NCBI RefSeq assembly: GCF_011682235.2
Contig: NZ_CP076718.1
Span: 3,081,868 to 3,145,867, forward strand
DNA from: Rhodocaloribacter litoris
Lineage (GTDB): Bacteria > Bacteroidota > Rhodothermia > Rhodothermales > ISCAR-4553
Reading direction: 5' to 3'
Length of the DNA: 64,000 bases
Every line of letters begins with the position of its first letter. The first letter of the stretch is position 1. The translations under genes and the position numbers were made by a program. Under the pieces are notes generated by a model. The model worked only from the letters and a program-made list of their open reading frames with translations, made no database searches and was not told where the DNA came from. Below are positions 35,681 through 44,640 of the stretch, piece after piece.

Positions 35681-35772
35681 CGTTCAACGTTCAACGTTCA
35701 ACCACCGTACGCCGCTGCCGGAGGGACGGGTAACCGGGTACGACGTTTAACGTTCAACGCGCAACGTGCAAC
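35672..35772. repeat. ACGTTCA-type short tandem repeats
   Basis: Two clusters of the 7-bp unit ACGTTCA (35672-35702 and 35742-35772), the first overlapping the stop codon of the UXS gene, are separated by about 40 bp of GC-rich sequence. Each cluster starts with the variant ACGTTTA. Such heptamer runs arise by slippage and may have no function. Confidence 0.8.
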
Positions 35773-35781
35773 GGTAAGGAA

Positions 35782-37557
35782 ATGGAAGCCCTTGGCTGGG
35801 AGGCCTGGTTCACGGTCGGCGTGCTGGTGGGCATGATGGGGCTGCTCGTCCGCGAGGTGGCGCGGCCGGACATCGTCCTGCTGGGCAGCCTGGGGCTGTT
35901 GTTGCTCGCGGGCATCCTCACGCCCGAGCAGGCCTTTGCCGGCTTCGCGAACCCGGCCGTGCTGACCGTGGCGGCGCTGTTCGTGGTGGCCGCCGGCGTG
36001 CAGGAGGCGAATGCCCTCGGTTTCATGGACCGGCTCGTCTTCTCGCCCCGGGGGCGGCTCCTCGGGGCGCTCGTCCGGCTGATGCTCTCCACCTCCTTCC
36101 TTTCGGCTTTTCTGAACAACACGCCCATCGTGGCCATGTTTGCGCCCCGGGTGAAGCAGTGGGCCCGGGAGGTGGGGCTGGCGCCCTCGAAGCTGCTCAT
36201 CCCGCTCTCGTTCGCCGCCATCGCCGGGGGGATGGTGACCCTCATCGGGACCTCGACCAACATCGTCGTCTCGGGGCTGATGGAGGCCGAAGGGTATCCG
36301 GGCCTGCGCATGTTCGACCTGACCTGGGTGGGGGTGCCCGTCGTCTTCGCCCTGCTCGTCTATTTCCTTCTGGTCGGTCACCGGCTCTTGCCCGAGCGGA
36401 AGGCCGAGGGGCCGGCCTACGGCAACGGGCTGGAGGACTGCCTGTTCGAGTTCCGCGTGGCGCCGCGCTCCTACATGATCGGCCAGACGGTGGAGGCGGC
36501 GGGGCTGCGGGCGCTCGGCGCGGCCTACCTGGCCCACATCCACCGGGGGGAACACCTGATCCCGGCCACCCCGGACGAGATCCTGCAGGCCGGCGACGTG
36601 CTCACCTTCGTGGGCAACGCCACCGCCCTCGACGGGTTGCTCGACCGGCCCGGCCTGGAGCGCGTCGTCTCGCCCATCGAGGCCCGTGAGGACCGGGCGC
36701 TGCCGCTCTACGAAGCCGTCGTCGCCGCCACTTCCTCGCTCGTCGACAGGACGCTCCGGGAGGCCAACTTCCGGGAGGAATACGGCGGGGTGGTGCTGGC
36801 CATCCAGCGCAAGGACGAGCAGCTGGCCGGCCCGCTCGGGCGCATCCCCCTGAAGGCGGGCGACCTGCTCATCATCGAGGCGAAACAGGGGTTCGACCAG
36901 CGCTGGAACGCCCGCCGCGACGAGTTCTACCTGGTGGCGCCCCGCCGGCCGGAGCTCAAGAAGCCCCAGCCCGGCAAGGCGCCCGTGGCCGTGGTGCTGC
37001 TGCTGGGCATGGTGGCCGCCAGCGCGGCCGGCTGGCTGCCCCTGGTGACGGCCGCCTTTGCCGCCGCCCTGGCCATGATCGTCACGCGGTGCCTCTCGCT
37101 GGCCGAGGCCCGCCGTTCGGTGGACGTCTCCGTGCTGATCGTCATCGCCGCGGCGCTCGGGCTGGGCAAGGCGGTGGAACTCACCGGCCTGGCCGGGGCC
37201 ATGGGGCATACCCTGGTGCAGGCCACCGCCGGCCTGGGGCCCGTGGGCGTGCTCGTGGCCCTCTACGTGACGACCAACATCCTCACCGAGCTGATCACCC
37301 ACAAGGCCGCCGCCGTGCTCATGCTGCCGGTGGCCCTGGCCGCCGGCGCCGAGGTGGGCGGCGACCCCACCGGCCTCGCCGTCGTCATCGCCGTCAGCGC
37401 CGCCGGCAGCTTCATGACCCCCATCGGCTACCAGACCAACCTCATGGTCATGGCCGCCGGCGGCTATCGCTACCGCGACTACCTCCGCGTCGGCCTGCCC
37501 GCGACGCTCCTCGTCATGGCCATCACCGTCTTCGTCGTACATCGAATATGGTTTTAA
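35782..37557 (+). CDS. SLC13/DASS family permease with RCK_C domains
   Basis: A 591-residue inner-membrane ion transporter. Helices occupy about residues 10-205 and 400-590; between them are two TrkA_C (RCK_C) regulatory units (ending near PATPDEILQAGDVLTFVG and RIPLKAGDLLIIEAKQG). The paired substrate motifs LNNTPIVAMFAP and TGTSTN-like IGTSTNIVVSG in the first half and NILTELITHKAAAVLMLP in the second are typical of the family. Members with this layout transport sulfate, and the next gene makes PAPS, so sodium- or proton-coupled sulfate import is the likely role. It overlaps nothing and lies 134 bp before sat-cysC. Confidence 0.85.
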   Translation: MEALGWEAWFTVGVLVGMMGLLVREVARPDIVLLGSLGLLLLAGILTPEQAFAGFANPAVLTVAALFVVAAGVQEANALGFMDRLVFSPRGRLLGALVRLMLSTSFLSAFLNNTPIVAMFAPRVKQWAREVGLAPSKLLIPLSFAAIAGGMVTLIGTSTNIVVSGLMEAEGYPGLRMFDLTWVGVPVVFALLVYFLLVGHRLLPERKAEGPAYGNGLEDCLFEFRVAPRSYMIGQTVEAAGLRALGAAYLAHIHRGEHLIPATPDEILQAGDVLTFVGNATALDGLLDRPGLERVVSPIEAREDRALPLYEAVVAATSSLVDRTLREANFREEYGGVVLAIQRKDEQLAGPLGRIPLKAGDLLIIEAKQGFDQRWNARRDEFYLVAPRRPELKKPQPGKAPVAVVLLLGMVAASAAGWLPLVTAAFAAALAMIVTRCLSLAEARRSVDVSVLIVIAAALGLGKAVELTGLAGAMGHTLVQATAGLGPVGVLVALYVTTNILTELITHKAAAVLMLPVALAAGAEVGGDPTGLAVVIAVSAAGSFMTPIGYQTNLMVMAAGGYRYRDYLRVGLPATLLVMAITVFVVHRIWF

Positions 37558-37690
37558 TTCTTGGAAACTTAATGGCTTCCGCCGGTGCCTGCACCCCGGC
37601 CTTCCGTCCCGGATCGTAACTTCGCTGCGCGGTGTGGCGGCAGGTCCCGGCGCGCACCTTATCAGCAACCCGTAACCAGCAAACCATAGC

Positions 37691-39424
37691 ATGAAAACCG
37701 TTTCCCTCATCGAGCCGCACGGCGGCGAACTCTGCGAACTGCTCCTGACCGGCGAAGCCCTCGACGCCGCCCGCGAAGCCGCACTGCATTATCCCTCGAT
37801 CACCCTCACGCCCCGCCAGATCTGCGACATCGAGCTGCTGCTCAACGGCGGCTTCTCCCCGCTGCGGGGCTTCCTGAACCGGGCCGACTACGACGGCGTC
37901 GTCGAGAACATGCGCCTGGCCGACGGCACCCTCTGGCCCATCCCCGTCACGCTCGACGTCCCCGAGGAGACCGCGAAAAAACTCGGCGAAGGCGACCGGG
38001 TGGCCCTGCGCGACCAGACCGGCCTGCTCCTGGCCGTCCTCACCGTCGGCGACGTCTGGCGGCCCGACAAGCAGCGTGAGGCCGAAAAGGTCTTCGGCAC
38101 CACGAGCACCGGCCACCCCGCCGTCGCCTACCTCTTCGACGAGGCCGGCGACTACTACGTCGGCGGCACGCTCGAGGGGATCCAGCTGCCCCGCCACTAC
38201 GACTTCCACGACCTGCGCCGCACGCCCCGCCAGATGCGGGCCCTCTTCGAGGAAAAGGGCTGGGACAGGGTCGTCGCCTTCCAGACGCGCAACCCGATGC
38301 ACCGGGCGCACAAGGAGCTGACCGACCGCGCCGCCGAGGAGATCGGCGGGCACCTGCTCATCCATCCCGTGGTGGGCATGACCAAGCCCGGCGACATCGA
38401 CTACTACACGCGGGTGCGCTGCTACAGGGAACTGCTCAAGTACTACCCCGAGGGCCGCGCCACGATCAGCCTCCTGCCGCTGGCCATGCGCATGGGCGGG
38501 CCGCGCGAGGCCGTCTGGCACGCCATCATCCGGAAGAACTACGGCTGCACCCACCTGATCGTCGGGCGCGACCACGCCGGCCCCGGCAAGGACCGCGACG
38601 GCACCCCCTTCTACGGCCCCTACGACGCGCAGGAGCTGATCCTGAAGCACAGCGAGGAGCTGGGTATCGGCGTGGTGGACTTCAAGCTGATGGTCTACGT
38701 CCCCTCGAAGGACACCTACATGCCCATCGACGAGGCCAAGGCGCAGGGGCTTGCGTTCGAGATGATCTCGGGCACGCAACTCCGCCGGATGCTCGCCGAC
38801 GGCGACGAGATCCCCGCCTGGTTCTCCTACCCCGAGGTGGTGGCCGAGCTGCGCAAGACGCACCCGCCCAAGCACCGGCAGGGCTTCACGGTCTTCTTCA
38901 CGGGGCTCTCGGGTTCGGGCAAGTCGACCATCGCCAACGCCCTGATGGTGAAGCTGCTCGAGCGCGGCGGCCGCCCGGTGACCCTGCTCGACGGCGACGT
39001 GGTCCGTACCCACCTCTCGAAGGGCCTCGGCTTCTCGAAGGAGGACCGGTCGACGAACGTGCAGCGCATCGGCTTCGTGGCCAGCGAGATCACCAAGCAC
39101 CGGGGCATCGCCCTCTGCGCGCCGATCGCACCGTACGAAGCCGACCGCCGCGCCAACCGGAACCTGATCGAGCAGTACGGCGGTTACATCGAGGTGTTCG
39201 TGGACACGCCGCTGGAGGAGTGCGAGAAGCGGGACGTGAAGGGCCTCTACGCCAAGGCCCGGGCCGGCATCATCAAGGGCTTCACCGGCATCGACGATCC
39301 CTACGAGGCCCCCACCGACGCCGAGATCGTGCTGGACACGGTGAACAACGACGCCGAAGCCTGCGCCGACCAGGTGCTGCACTACCTGATCGAAGCCGGC
39401 TACCTGAAGGACGGGGAGGCATAA
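37691..39424 (+). CDS. sat-cysC: Bifunctional ATP sulfurylase / APS kinase
   Basis: A 577-residue fusion that converts sulfate to APS and then to PAPS. The ATP sulfurylase part (about 1-390) has QTRNPMHRAH at about 198-207 and GRDHAGPG at about 295; the APS kinase part (about 398-577) has the P-loop GLSGSGKST at about 405-413 and LDGDVVR. Both catalytic modules look intact, unlike fusions where one domain is regulatory. Placement between a sulfate-type permease and the exopolysaccharide genes suggests that PAPS may feed a sulfotransferase, although none is recognised in the window; simple sulfur assimilation is the alternative. Confidence 0.95.
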   Translation: MKTVSLIEPHGGELCELLLTGEALDAAREAALHYPSITLTPRQICDIELLLNGGFSPLRGFLNRADYDGVVENMRLADGTLWPIPVTLDVPEETAKKLGEGDRVALRDQTGLLLAVLTVGDVWRPDKQREAEKVFGTTSTGHPAVAYLFDEAGDYYVGGTLEGIQLPRHYDFHDLRRTPRQMRALFEEKGWDRVVAFQTRNPMHRAHKELTDRAAEEIGGHLLIHPVVGMTKPGDIDYYTRVRCYRELLKYYPEGRATISLLPLAMRMGGPREAVWHAIIRKNYGCTHLIVGRDHAGPGKDRDGTPFYGPYDAQELILKHSEELGIGVVDFKLMVYVPSKDTYMPIDEAKAQGLAFEMISGTQLRRMLADGDEIPAWFSYPEVVAELRKTHPPKHRQGFTVFFTGLSGSGKSTIANALMVKLLERGGRPVTLLDGDVVRTHLSKGLGFSKEDRSTNVQRIGFVASEITKHRGIALCAPIAPYEADRRANRNLIEQYGGYIEVFVDTPLEECEKRDVKGLYAKARAGIIKGFTGIDDPYEAPTDAEIVLDTVNNDAEACADQVLHYLIEAGYLKDGEA

Positions 39425-39560
39425 CCCTGACGCCGGGTGCGTCTCCCCCGGTCGTTTCCGACAGAGGTAAGCGGTGGGAGACGGCGAAGTTGGTGGGGCT
39501 GTCCTTCCAACCGACCGTGTATCGAAGTGAACCGGCAGGTAGAAACGGACACGGGGCACG

Positions 39561-39712
39561 GCGAAGGAGGAGGTCCGGTGGATCGTTCTGCGCGGGCTCG
39601 AAGGCGAGTCGGCGCGGGTGTACCTGTTCGACTCGTCCGCAACGAGGCGTTCGAAGAGGGCACCGTGCCGTATGTGGTGGATCTTGCCGCCATCTCGTCG
39701 GCGTTCCGTAAA
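39561..39712 (+). pseudogene. Relic of an MNT-type nucleotidyltransferase (antitoxin)
   Basis: Two frames carry adjoining pieces of a minimal nucleotidyltransferase. Frame one (39561-39635) reads EEVRWIVLRGLEGESARVYL then FDS, matching the family start that ends in the GS catalytic motif; frame two (39638-39712) reads EEGTVPYVVDLAAISSAFRK, matching the family's C-terminal part. The segment with the DxD motif is missing and the frames are out of register, so an internal deletion and a frameshift have destroyed the gene. No start codon precedes it after the in-frame TAG. Recognition is by eye. Confidence 0.5.
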
Positions 39713-39734
39713 CCGATTGTGGGGGGAGCGTGCC

Positions 39735-39832
39735 GTGACGCGATTGAGGCAACAGGTCAGGGTGGCACGGCAGGCGCTACGCTGCACGAACTGCCGCTGG
39801 CAGTGGTCCCATTGGTGGAGCGTGATGCACCA
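39735..39832 (+). pseudogene. Relic of a HEPN (HI0074-like) toxin partner
   Basis: Directly after the nucleotidyltransferase relic a GTG starts MTRLRQQVRVARQAL, and after a shift of frame the sequence continues TLHELPLAVVPLVERDA. Together these resemble the N-terminus of HEPN substrate-binding proteins that pair with MNT nucleotidyltransferases. Later conserved parts, including the RX4-6H motif, are not found. The order antitoxin then toxin fits known MNT/HEPN modules, both here decayed. Confidence 0.4.
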
Positions 39833-39986
39833 TCCCAAGCGAATCTGGGTGTGTTCGTCGCACGTGTTGCGTTTCCTGTGTCTTGCTGGGTAGGTGAGGT
39901 GTACAACGTGTCTTTACATAGCGGAGGTCCTTATTTGGTTGGCCTAGCGGTCATTGGTAAGATGGGTAGCGATCCATACCAACCAC

Positions 39987-40053
39987 GTAGCCGCGGGCTT
40001 CAGCCCGGGCCCTCCGGCGGCCGGTGGGGCGAACCCCTGAAGGATGCGGCTAC
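39987..40053. repeat. REP-like 67-bp element with 8-bp terminal inverted repeats
   Basis: GTAGCCGC (39987-39994) and GCGGCTAC (40046-40053) bound the element, and an internal hairpin CGGGCT-TC-AGCCCG lies at 39994-40007. This structure resembles REP/MITE-like elements common in GC-rich genomes. It sits right at the left border of the AT-rich polysaccharide block. Confidence 0.55.
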
Positions 40054-40128
40054 TATCATGTTTCGGCTACTGTGCCTGGAAATGCTTTCTTTGGAGGGTG
40101 TGAAGTCAACTCCGCTGCGGTGTACATC

Positions 40129-41397
40129 TTGTGGAAGAAAGTAAAAAAATGGATGCCTGACCTGACTGCGAGTGCTCTTGATCAGGGCTTGTTGTCAGGT
40201 GCGAACCTTGCCTACAATATCCTGTTGGCTCGCTGGTTTGCTGCTTCCGCAGAAGGGGTGGGAGAATACGGTGCCTTTTCAATTGTCTACTCTATTTATT
40301 TATTTGCCTATGGTCTGCATGCTGCTCTTATTTTAGAACCGATGGCCGTTTTTGGAGCGGGGAAGTATCATGCACGCTATCAACAGTACTTGGAATCACT
40401 AATGACAGTGCAGGTTGCTTTCCTTGTTATTCCTTTTCTGGCAATTGGGGGTGTAATTTTTTTTAGTAAAAGTAATTTGAGTTTAAATACAATAGCTGGT
40501 GCCTGTTTGGTTGCACCTTTAATGATGATTTTTGGATTCGTAAGAAGGGCATGTTATACCTTGACTCGACCTGATTGGGCAGTAAGAGGAAGTCTTGTCC
40601 ATGCAGTGGCTTTAGGTATGGGAGCTTTGATTATGGTGAGGTTCGATCTTATCAGTGGTTTTTTTGCATTTCTAACGCTCGGAGTGGCCTCGATAGCTGG
40701 GATACTTGTTGTTGCACCTGTCGTTGGTATTCGATCCCGCTTACGATTAACTAGATGGGATGGACTCATTCTGTGGAGACACTGGCGATTCGGGAAATGG
40801 TTGCTTGCCTCTTCCATTTTGTATTGGGCTAGCGATTCAATCTATCTTCCGCTTATCGGATACTGGGCTGGACTGGAAGAGGCCGGTATTTTTAAGGCAC
40901 TACGGAATATCATTTTCCCATTGAATCAGGTGGTTTCAGCGTTTTCCTTATTATTTCTTCCTATTGCAGCTGGTATCTGGCATCAAGATGGTATAATAGC
41001 ACTGACGAAATGGATAAAGAGGATAATTTCCATGTTTGTTTTTATGACAATTATATATATTTTATTTGTTTTATTTTATGGAGATTTTTTGATTACTATT
41101 TTATATTCTAATGATGTTTATAAAAATTATGATTGGATCTTGGTTTTTTTGGGTGCTGCCGCCATTTTAGAATCTTTGAAACAGGGAACGAGTATATCCC
41201 TGACGGCTATGGAGCAGACACGACTAATCTTTAGGACGCGCATTGCAGGTGTCATCGTGACCCTCGTTATAGGAATAGCTTTGCTGTATTGGATGGGACT
41301 GCGTGGCGCGGTGTGGGGATATGTTGTTAGCGTTTTTACTGTAACGTTAATGTCTGTTCTTTATGCAAAACGAACGATGAATAATGTGGCACCTTGA
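40129..41397 (+). CDS. Wzx-type polysaccharide flippase
   Basis: A protein of about 422 residues with 12 or so hydrophobic helices, of the oligosaccharide flippase (MOP) superfamily. The N-terminus SALDQGLLSGANLAYNILLAR is typical for this branch and argues for a start shortly before it; TTG 40129 (LWKKVKKWMPDLT) or ATG 40153 are the candidates. It should flip lipid-linked repeat units to the periplasm. Base composition drops sharply here relative to sat-cysC, marking the acquired block. Its end overlaps the next gene by 14 bp. Confidence 0.85.
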   Translation: MWKKVKKWMPDLTASALDQGLLSGANLAYNILLARWFAASAEGVGEYGAFSIVYSIYLFAYGLHAALILEPMAVFGAGKYHARYQQYLESLMTVQVAFLVIPFLAIGGVIFFSKSNLSLNTIAGACLVAPLMMIFGFVRRACYTLTRPDWAVRGSLVHAVALGMGALIMVRFDLISGFFAFLTLGVASIAGILVVAPVVGIRSRLRLTRWDGLILWRHWRFGKWLLASSILYWASDSIYLPLIGYWAGLEEAGIFKALRNIIFPLNQVVSAFSLLFLPIAAGIWHQDGIIALTKWIKRIISMFVFMTIIYILFVLFYGDFLITILYSNDVYKNYDWILVFLGAAAILESLKQGTSISLTAMEQTRLIFRTRIAGVIVTLVIGIALLYWMGLRGAVWGYVVSVFTVTLMSVLYAKRTMNNVAP

Positions 41398-42160
41398 ATG
41401 GGAACAAGGGTTAATCCGGTCAATAAAGTACCGGAATCATCTCGTGGGGACACGATGGGGGGTAGAAACGGCCGATCGCGGCTCTTTTTTTTCGCTGGAT
41501 GGAGGACATGGCTGGGTTGCTAAGAGGCGTATAGATCATACATCGTCTGGAATTTATCGTCATGAGTTAGAAGTTCGAATGGCAGAAGGCCATTGGGTGC
41601 TTCATACCGAGGTTTATCCTGAAGGCGATGTGTTGGTCCGGCATCAACGGCTTGTTTGCTTAAGTAGGACCTGGTTCCAGGATTTTGTGTGTCGGTTCCG
41701 TTTCTGTAAATCCCTTTTTCAGACCGCTCAGATTGCTGGCAGACATTTTGCTCATCGAGGAACTAATCGGTGGTATCAGTATCCTGTTCGGATTGCTACA
41801 TTGCACGGAGAGAGGCTATCGCTGAAGGTAAAGGTGAGCGACTGGTACGGAGCTGGTAAGTTCAATCAGGAGATGTATGTGCGAGACGAACCGGGGGATG
41901 CATGGATCGTTCATGCCCGGCTGATGCCTAGCATGCATGATGCCTACTGGATTCGCTGGGATACACGTTTGGGACGTATATTAAATGTTCCTGACAGGGT
42001 GGCCCGACCGCTACTGAAGGTGCCGATCATTAAGAAAAACCTCTGGTATCGGGCGGAACGGACGGGAGGAAGGCCGAATCTACAAGGACAGTCGCTGGTT
42101 TGTCTGGAACAGGGAGACGAACTGGTGATGGAGTGCAGGGTTTATGTCAGCCAAGACTGA
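41384..42160 (+). CDS. Unrecognised beta-rich protein of the polysaccharide block
   Basis: A 258-residue protein without signal peptide or membrane helix. It is rich in Trp, Arg, His and Tyr with alternating strand-like patterns (ELEVRMAEGHWVLHTEVYPEGDV is one region), suggesting a beta sandwich such as those that bind or cut carbohydrate, but no family is recognised. It overlaps the flippase by 14 bp and the next gene by 17 bp, so the three are tightly coupled. The next protein has a similar beta-sandwich-like C-terminal half; the pair may act together. Confidence 0.6.
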   Translation: MWHLEWEQGLIRSIKYRNHLVGTRWGVETADRGSFFSLDGGHGWVAKRRIDHTSSGIYRHELEVRMAEGHWVLHTEVYPEGDVLVRHQRLVCLSRTWFQDFVCRFRFCKSLFQTAQIAGRHFAHRGTNRWYQYPVRIATLHGERLSLKVKVSDWYGAGKFNQEMYVRDEPGDAWIVHARLMPSMHDAYWIRWDTRLGRILNVPDRVARPLLKVPIIKKNLWYRAERTGGRPNLQGQSLVCLEQGDELVMECRVYVSQD

Positions 42161-43781
42161 AGGAGATACCGTCCCGACATGTACGGTGGTTGAGTTGCTA
42201 CACGAAACATCTGCCGGTGTGGCAACTTACCTTGCCAAAGTATTTGATCCTGCACGGAAAGGTTTTCCGGGGAGGGAGTTCTATGGCCTCGCATTTGCAA
42301 TTTGGTTGTGGAGTTACTGGCCGGCGCAGTATCGCAAGGAGATAGATGCAGCTGCCAATCTGCTTGAACCGCAACGCCTTCAGGATGAAGCAACTAAGTA
42401 CCACTGGGAATTTGTTCGCTTTGCGCTAAGCTACGCATTTAGGAATGTGTCGCTTATTGGCGAGAAGTCACGAGTTCGCGATCTGCTTGGAGATGAGCGG
42501 TTTGCTTATACTCGGGTTGCGAACTGGACTTTATTGCGCAGTACAGTTAGGACATTGACGTTGTCTAAATTTCAAAAGTTTATATCATTCTTTGAGTGTA
42601 TTTTTTGTCTTATTTATTATCAAAAAAGATGTGGATTTATAGAAGATGAGAAGGGCAAACCAAGTCTGCAATATCATGCTTTTTCCACGGCTCTGCTTGG
42701 TCTTCAGATTGTAGATGGAAAAGTGAAAGATGCTTTTATTAGGCGTCGTTTTAGACGAGCATTAGAAGTATTAAATATATTGTGTTTACCAGGTGGAGAA
42801 GTAAATTATATAGGGCGAGGTCAGTATCAAAGCTTTGGATATGCGTCGGCTATTCTGGCATTCTCGGTGGGGGCTTATATATTTAATGATCATGTATATG
42901 TTCAAAAGGCTAGGGATGTTTTGGCTCGTCTTGCAAATTTTCGGCGTTCAGATGGATCTTTGCCTCTCGTACTTGGATCCTGTGAGATGGAAAATCCAAT
43001 ATTGCCAGATCTTCTTGATCCAATATATGTTGGATGGTATTCTTATAATAATTATTATGATTACCTGCCATTTACAGGCGCGTTATTGAGAAAGGCGGCT
43101 GACATCTTGGGCCAGTATGCAAGGACTAAGCAGTCAAATGTTGAAGATAGCTCCACCCGCTCTGAGTTAATTGTATGTGGGGGATTTAGGGTGATAACCA
43201 AGCCAAAGTATGTGGCAGTACTGCAGGCACCAGCTCGAGCCTGGGCTTCCTGGCAGCCACTGCCATACTTATGGGTAAGCGGAGAGTATCCTTTGCCGTG
43301 CTATGGTGGTGAGCAAGACGCTCCTTCTCTGTATTCGCCCGAAGGAATACCGCTTCCCGTGTTAATCGATGAAGCGGGAAGGAAAATCAGTCTCGTTAAA
43401 GGCGCCTCATTCCACTGGACCTCCCCTTTTACTCTGGTTGGCAAGCAAGCGGGCGTGAGCTTCCATCGGACTTTCTCTTTTGAAACGAGGCGGATAAGCG
43501 TGATTGATCGTATCGCTCTGTTTGGTAAGATGCGTTTCTGGACTCTGCATAGTCCTCGCCTGTTATTAGCCTCAGAAAATGTAACTCAGGTTACCCCCTG
43601 TTTGATAAGGGTTGGTCGGCATCGCGTGCGTTCATCAGTGTCCCTTTATTGTGAGGATAGACCATATTTCAATGCTTCGGGGGTTCTGCAGGGTTACTAT
43701 GGCATACCGAAGGCATGTGTTGTGCGTGACAGTGGACGTGTTGAATATGAAACACGGCTTACCTTTGAGCTAGACCTGTGA
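42144..43781 (+). CDS. Unrecognised protein, possible alpha-toroid plus beta-sandwich
   Basis: A 545-residue protein. The first about 330 residues are helical with repeated Trp/Tyr/Phe and a glycine-rich stretch (PGGEVNYIGRGQYQSFGYAS), reminiscent of the (alpha/alpha) toroid of heparinase II/III or chondroitin-AC-type lyases; the rest (from about residue 345) is strand-rich with ASFHWTSPF and ISVIDRIALFG patterns like their C-terminal sandwich. The GRGQYQ segment could hold a catalytic Tyr/Arg, but this is inference. No signal peptide is visible, which is odd for a lyase. It is coupled to both neighbours (17-bp and 4-bp overlaps). Confidence 0.6.
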   Translation: MSAKTEGDTVPTCTVVELLHETSAGVATYLAKVFDPARKGFPGREFYGLAFAIWLWSYWPAQYRKEIDAAANLLEPQRLQDEATKYHWEFVRFALSYAFRNVSLIGEKSRVRDLLGDERFAYTRVANWTLLRSTVRTLTLSKFQKFISFFECIFCLIYYQKRCGFIEDEKGKPSLQYHAFSTALLGLQIVDGKVKDAFIRRRFRRALEVLNILCLPGGEVNYIGRGQYQSFGYASAILAFSVGAYIFNDHVYVQKARDVLARLANFRRSDGSLPLVLGSCEMENPILPDLLDPIYVGWYSYNNYYDYLPFTGALLRKAADILGQYARTKQSNVEDSSTRSELIVCGGFRVITKPKYVAVLQAPARAWASWQPLPYLWVSGEYPLPCYGGEQDAPSLYSPEGIPLPVLIDEAGRKISLVKGASFHWTSPFTLVGKQAGVSFHRTFSFETRRISVIDRIALFGKMRFWTLHSPRLLLASENVTQVTPCLIRVGRHRVRSSVSLYCEDRPYFNASGVLQGYYGIPKACVVRDSGRVEYETRLTFELDL

Positions 43782-44617
43782 GTACAATGAAGCACCATAC
43801 GGACCTGCAACCGCTTGTGAGTGCAATCATGCCTGCGTACAATGAACAGGCACATATCGGTGATGCTATACGGAGTATTTTGAGTCAGACGCTTCAGAAT
43901 TGGGAGCTTATCATCGTCAATGACGGCTCTACAGACAATACAGAGCGAATCGTTCTCAGCTTTGATGATGCTCGCATAAAGTATGTCTATCAAGAAAACA
44001 AGGGGCGCGGGGCAGCGAGAAATAAGGCCCTGTCTCTAGCAAAGGGGAAATATGTTGCTGTGACAGATGCCGACGATATCAGTTTACCAGAAAGGTTCGA
44101 AACGGAGGTGCGTTTTCTGGAAGAACATCCGGAGATAGCCGTCGTATCGGGGCAGTTGATGGTGTTTGGCGACTCTTATACTCCCCGTCTGTTATACAGG
44201 TATCCAACTGACCTGGAAGAGATTAGAGCATATTTTGGACGAGGAGTAATGGGCGTGCCGCATCCTGCCAGCATGATTCGCCGATCCGTGTTTGATGAAA
44301 TCGGTGGGTATTGTGAAGAATGCCTGCGTGCGCAGGATTTGGAATTATTCCTGCGGATCAACCAGCGGTATACACTAGCCTGTCTGGACGAATGCATGAT
44401 CCATTATCGGGCATTGCCCTCTGAAATGACTGCCTCGTTCTGGTTTCGTCTGATGAAATACCAGGAGTATGCATACTATAGAAGTCGCTGCATCGCACTG
44501 GGACGAGAACCGGATTCTTTTACTATGTGGGAGCATGGACATTTGAATCGTCTCCGATTTTATGTATGGCATGGATTGAGGTATGTGAAATATAAGATTA
44601 GGTTTTTTATTAAATGA
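43778..44617 (+). CDS. GT2 family glycosyltransferase
   Basis: A 279-residue GT-A transferase starting at GTG 43778, overlapping the previous stop (GTGA). VSAIMPAYNEQAHIGDAI at the start, NDGSTDNT for the nucleotide site, and VTDADDIS with the metal-binding acidic motif are typical; an ED-like acid in RAQDLELFLR (about 187-196) is the probable base. It should add one sugar of the repeat unit on the cytoplasmic face, using a nucleotide-diphospho sugar donor; donor and acceptor cannot be read. Confidence 0.9.
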   Translation: MSTMKHHTDLQPLVSAIMPAYNEQAHIGDAIRSILSQTLQNWELIIVNDGSTDNTERIVLSFDDARIKYVYQENKGRGAARNKALSLAKGKYVAVTDADDISLPERFETEVRFLEEHPEIAVVSGQLMVFGDSYTPRLLYRYPTDLEEIRAYFGRGVMGVPHPASMIRRSVFDEIGGYCEECLRAQDLELFLRINQRYTLACLDECMIHYRALPSEMTASFWFRLMKYQEYAYYRSRCIALGREPDSFTMWEHGHLNRLRFYVWHGLRYVKYKIRFFIK

Positions 44618-44640
44618 ATTAGTTGTGAGGCAAAGATAAA

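Noticed and set aside
36159-36689. Open frame within the SLC13 permease gene
   Set aside because: It is an out-of-frame shadow with Gly/Arg/Pro-rich product; the permease frame has transmembrane and RCK_C features.
39437-40144. 235-residue open frame before the flippase as one intact gene
   Set aside because: Recognisable nucleotidyltransferase and HEPN fragments lie in several different frames, so the continuous frame is accidental and the region is a relic.
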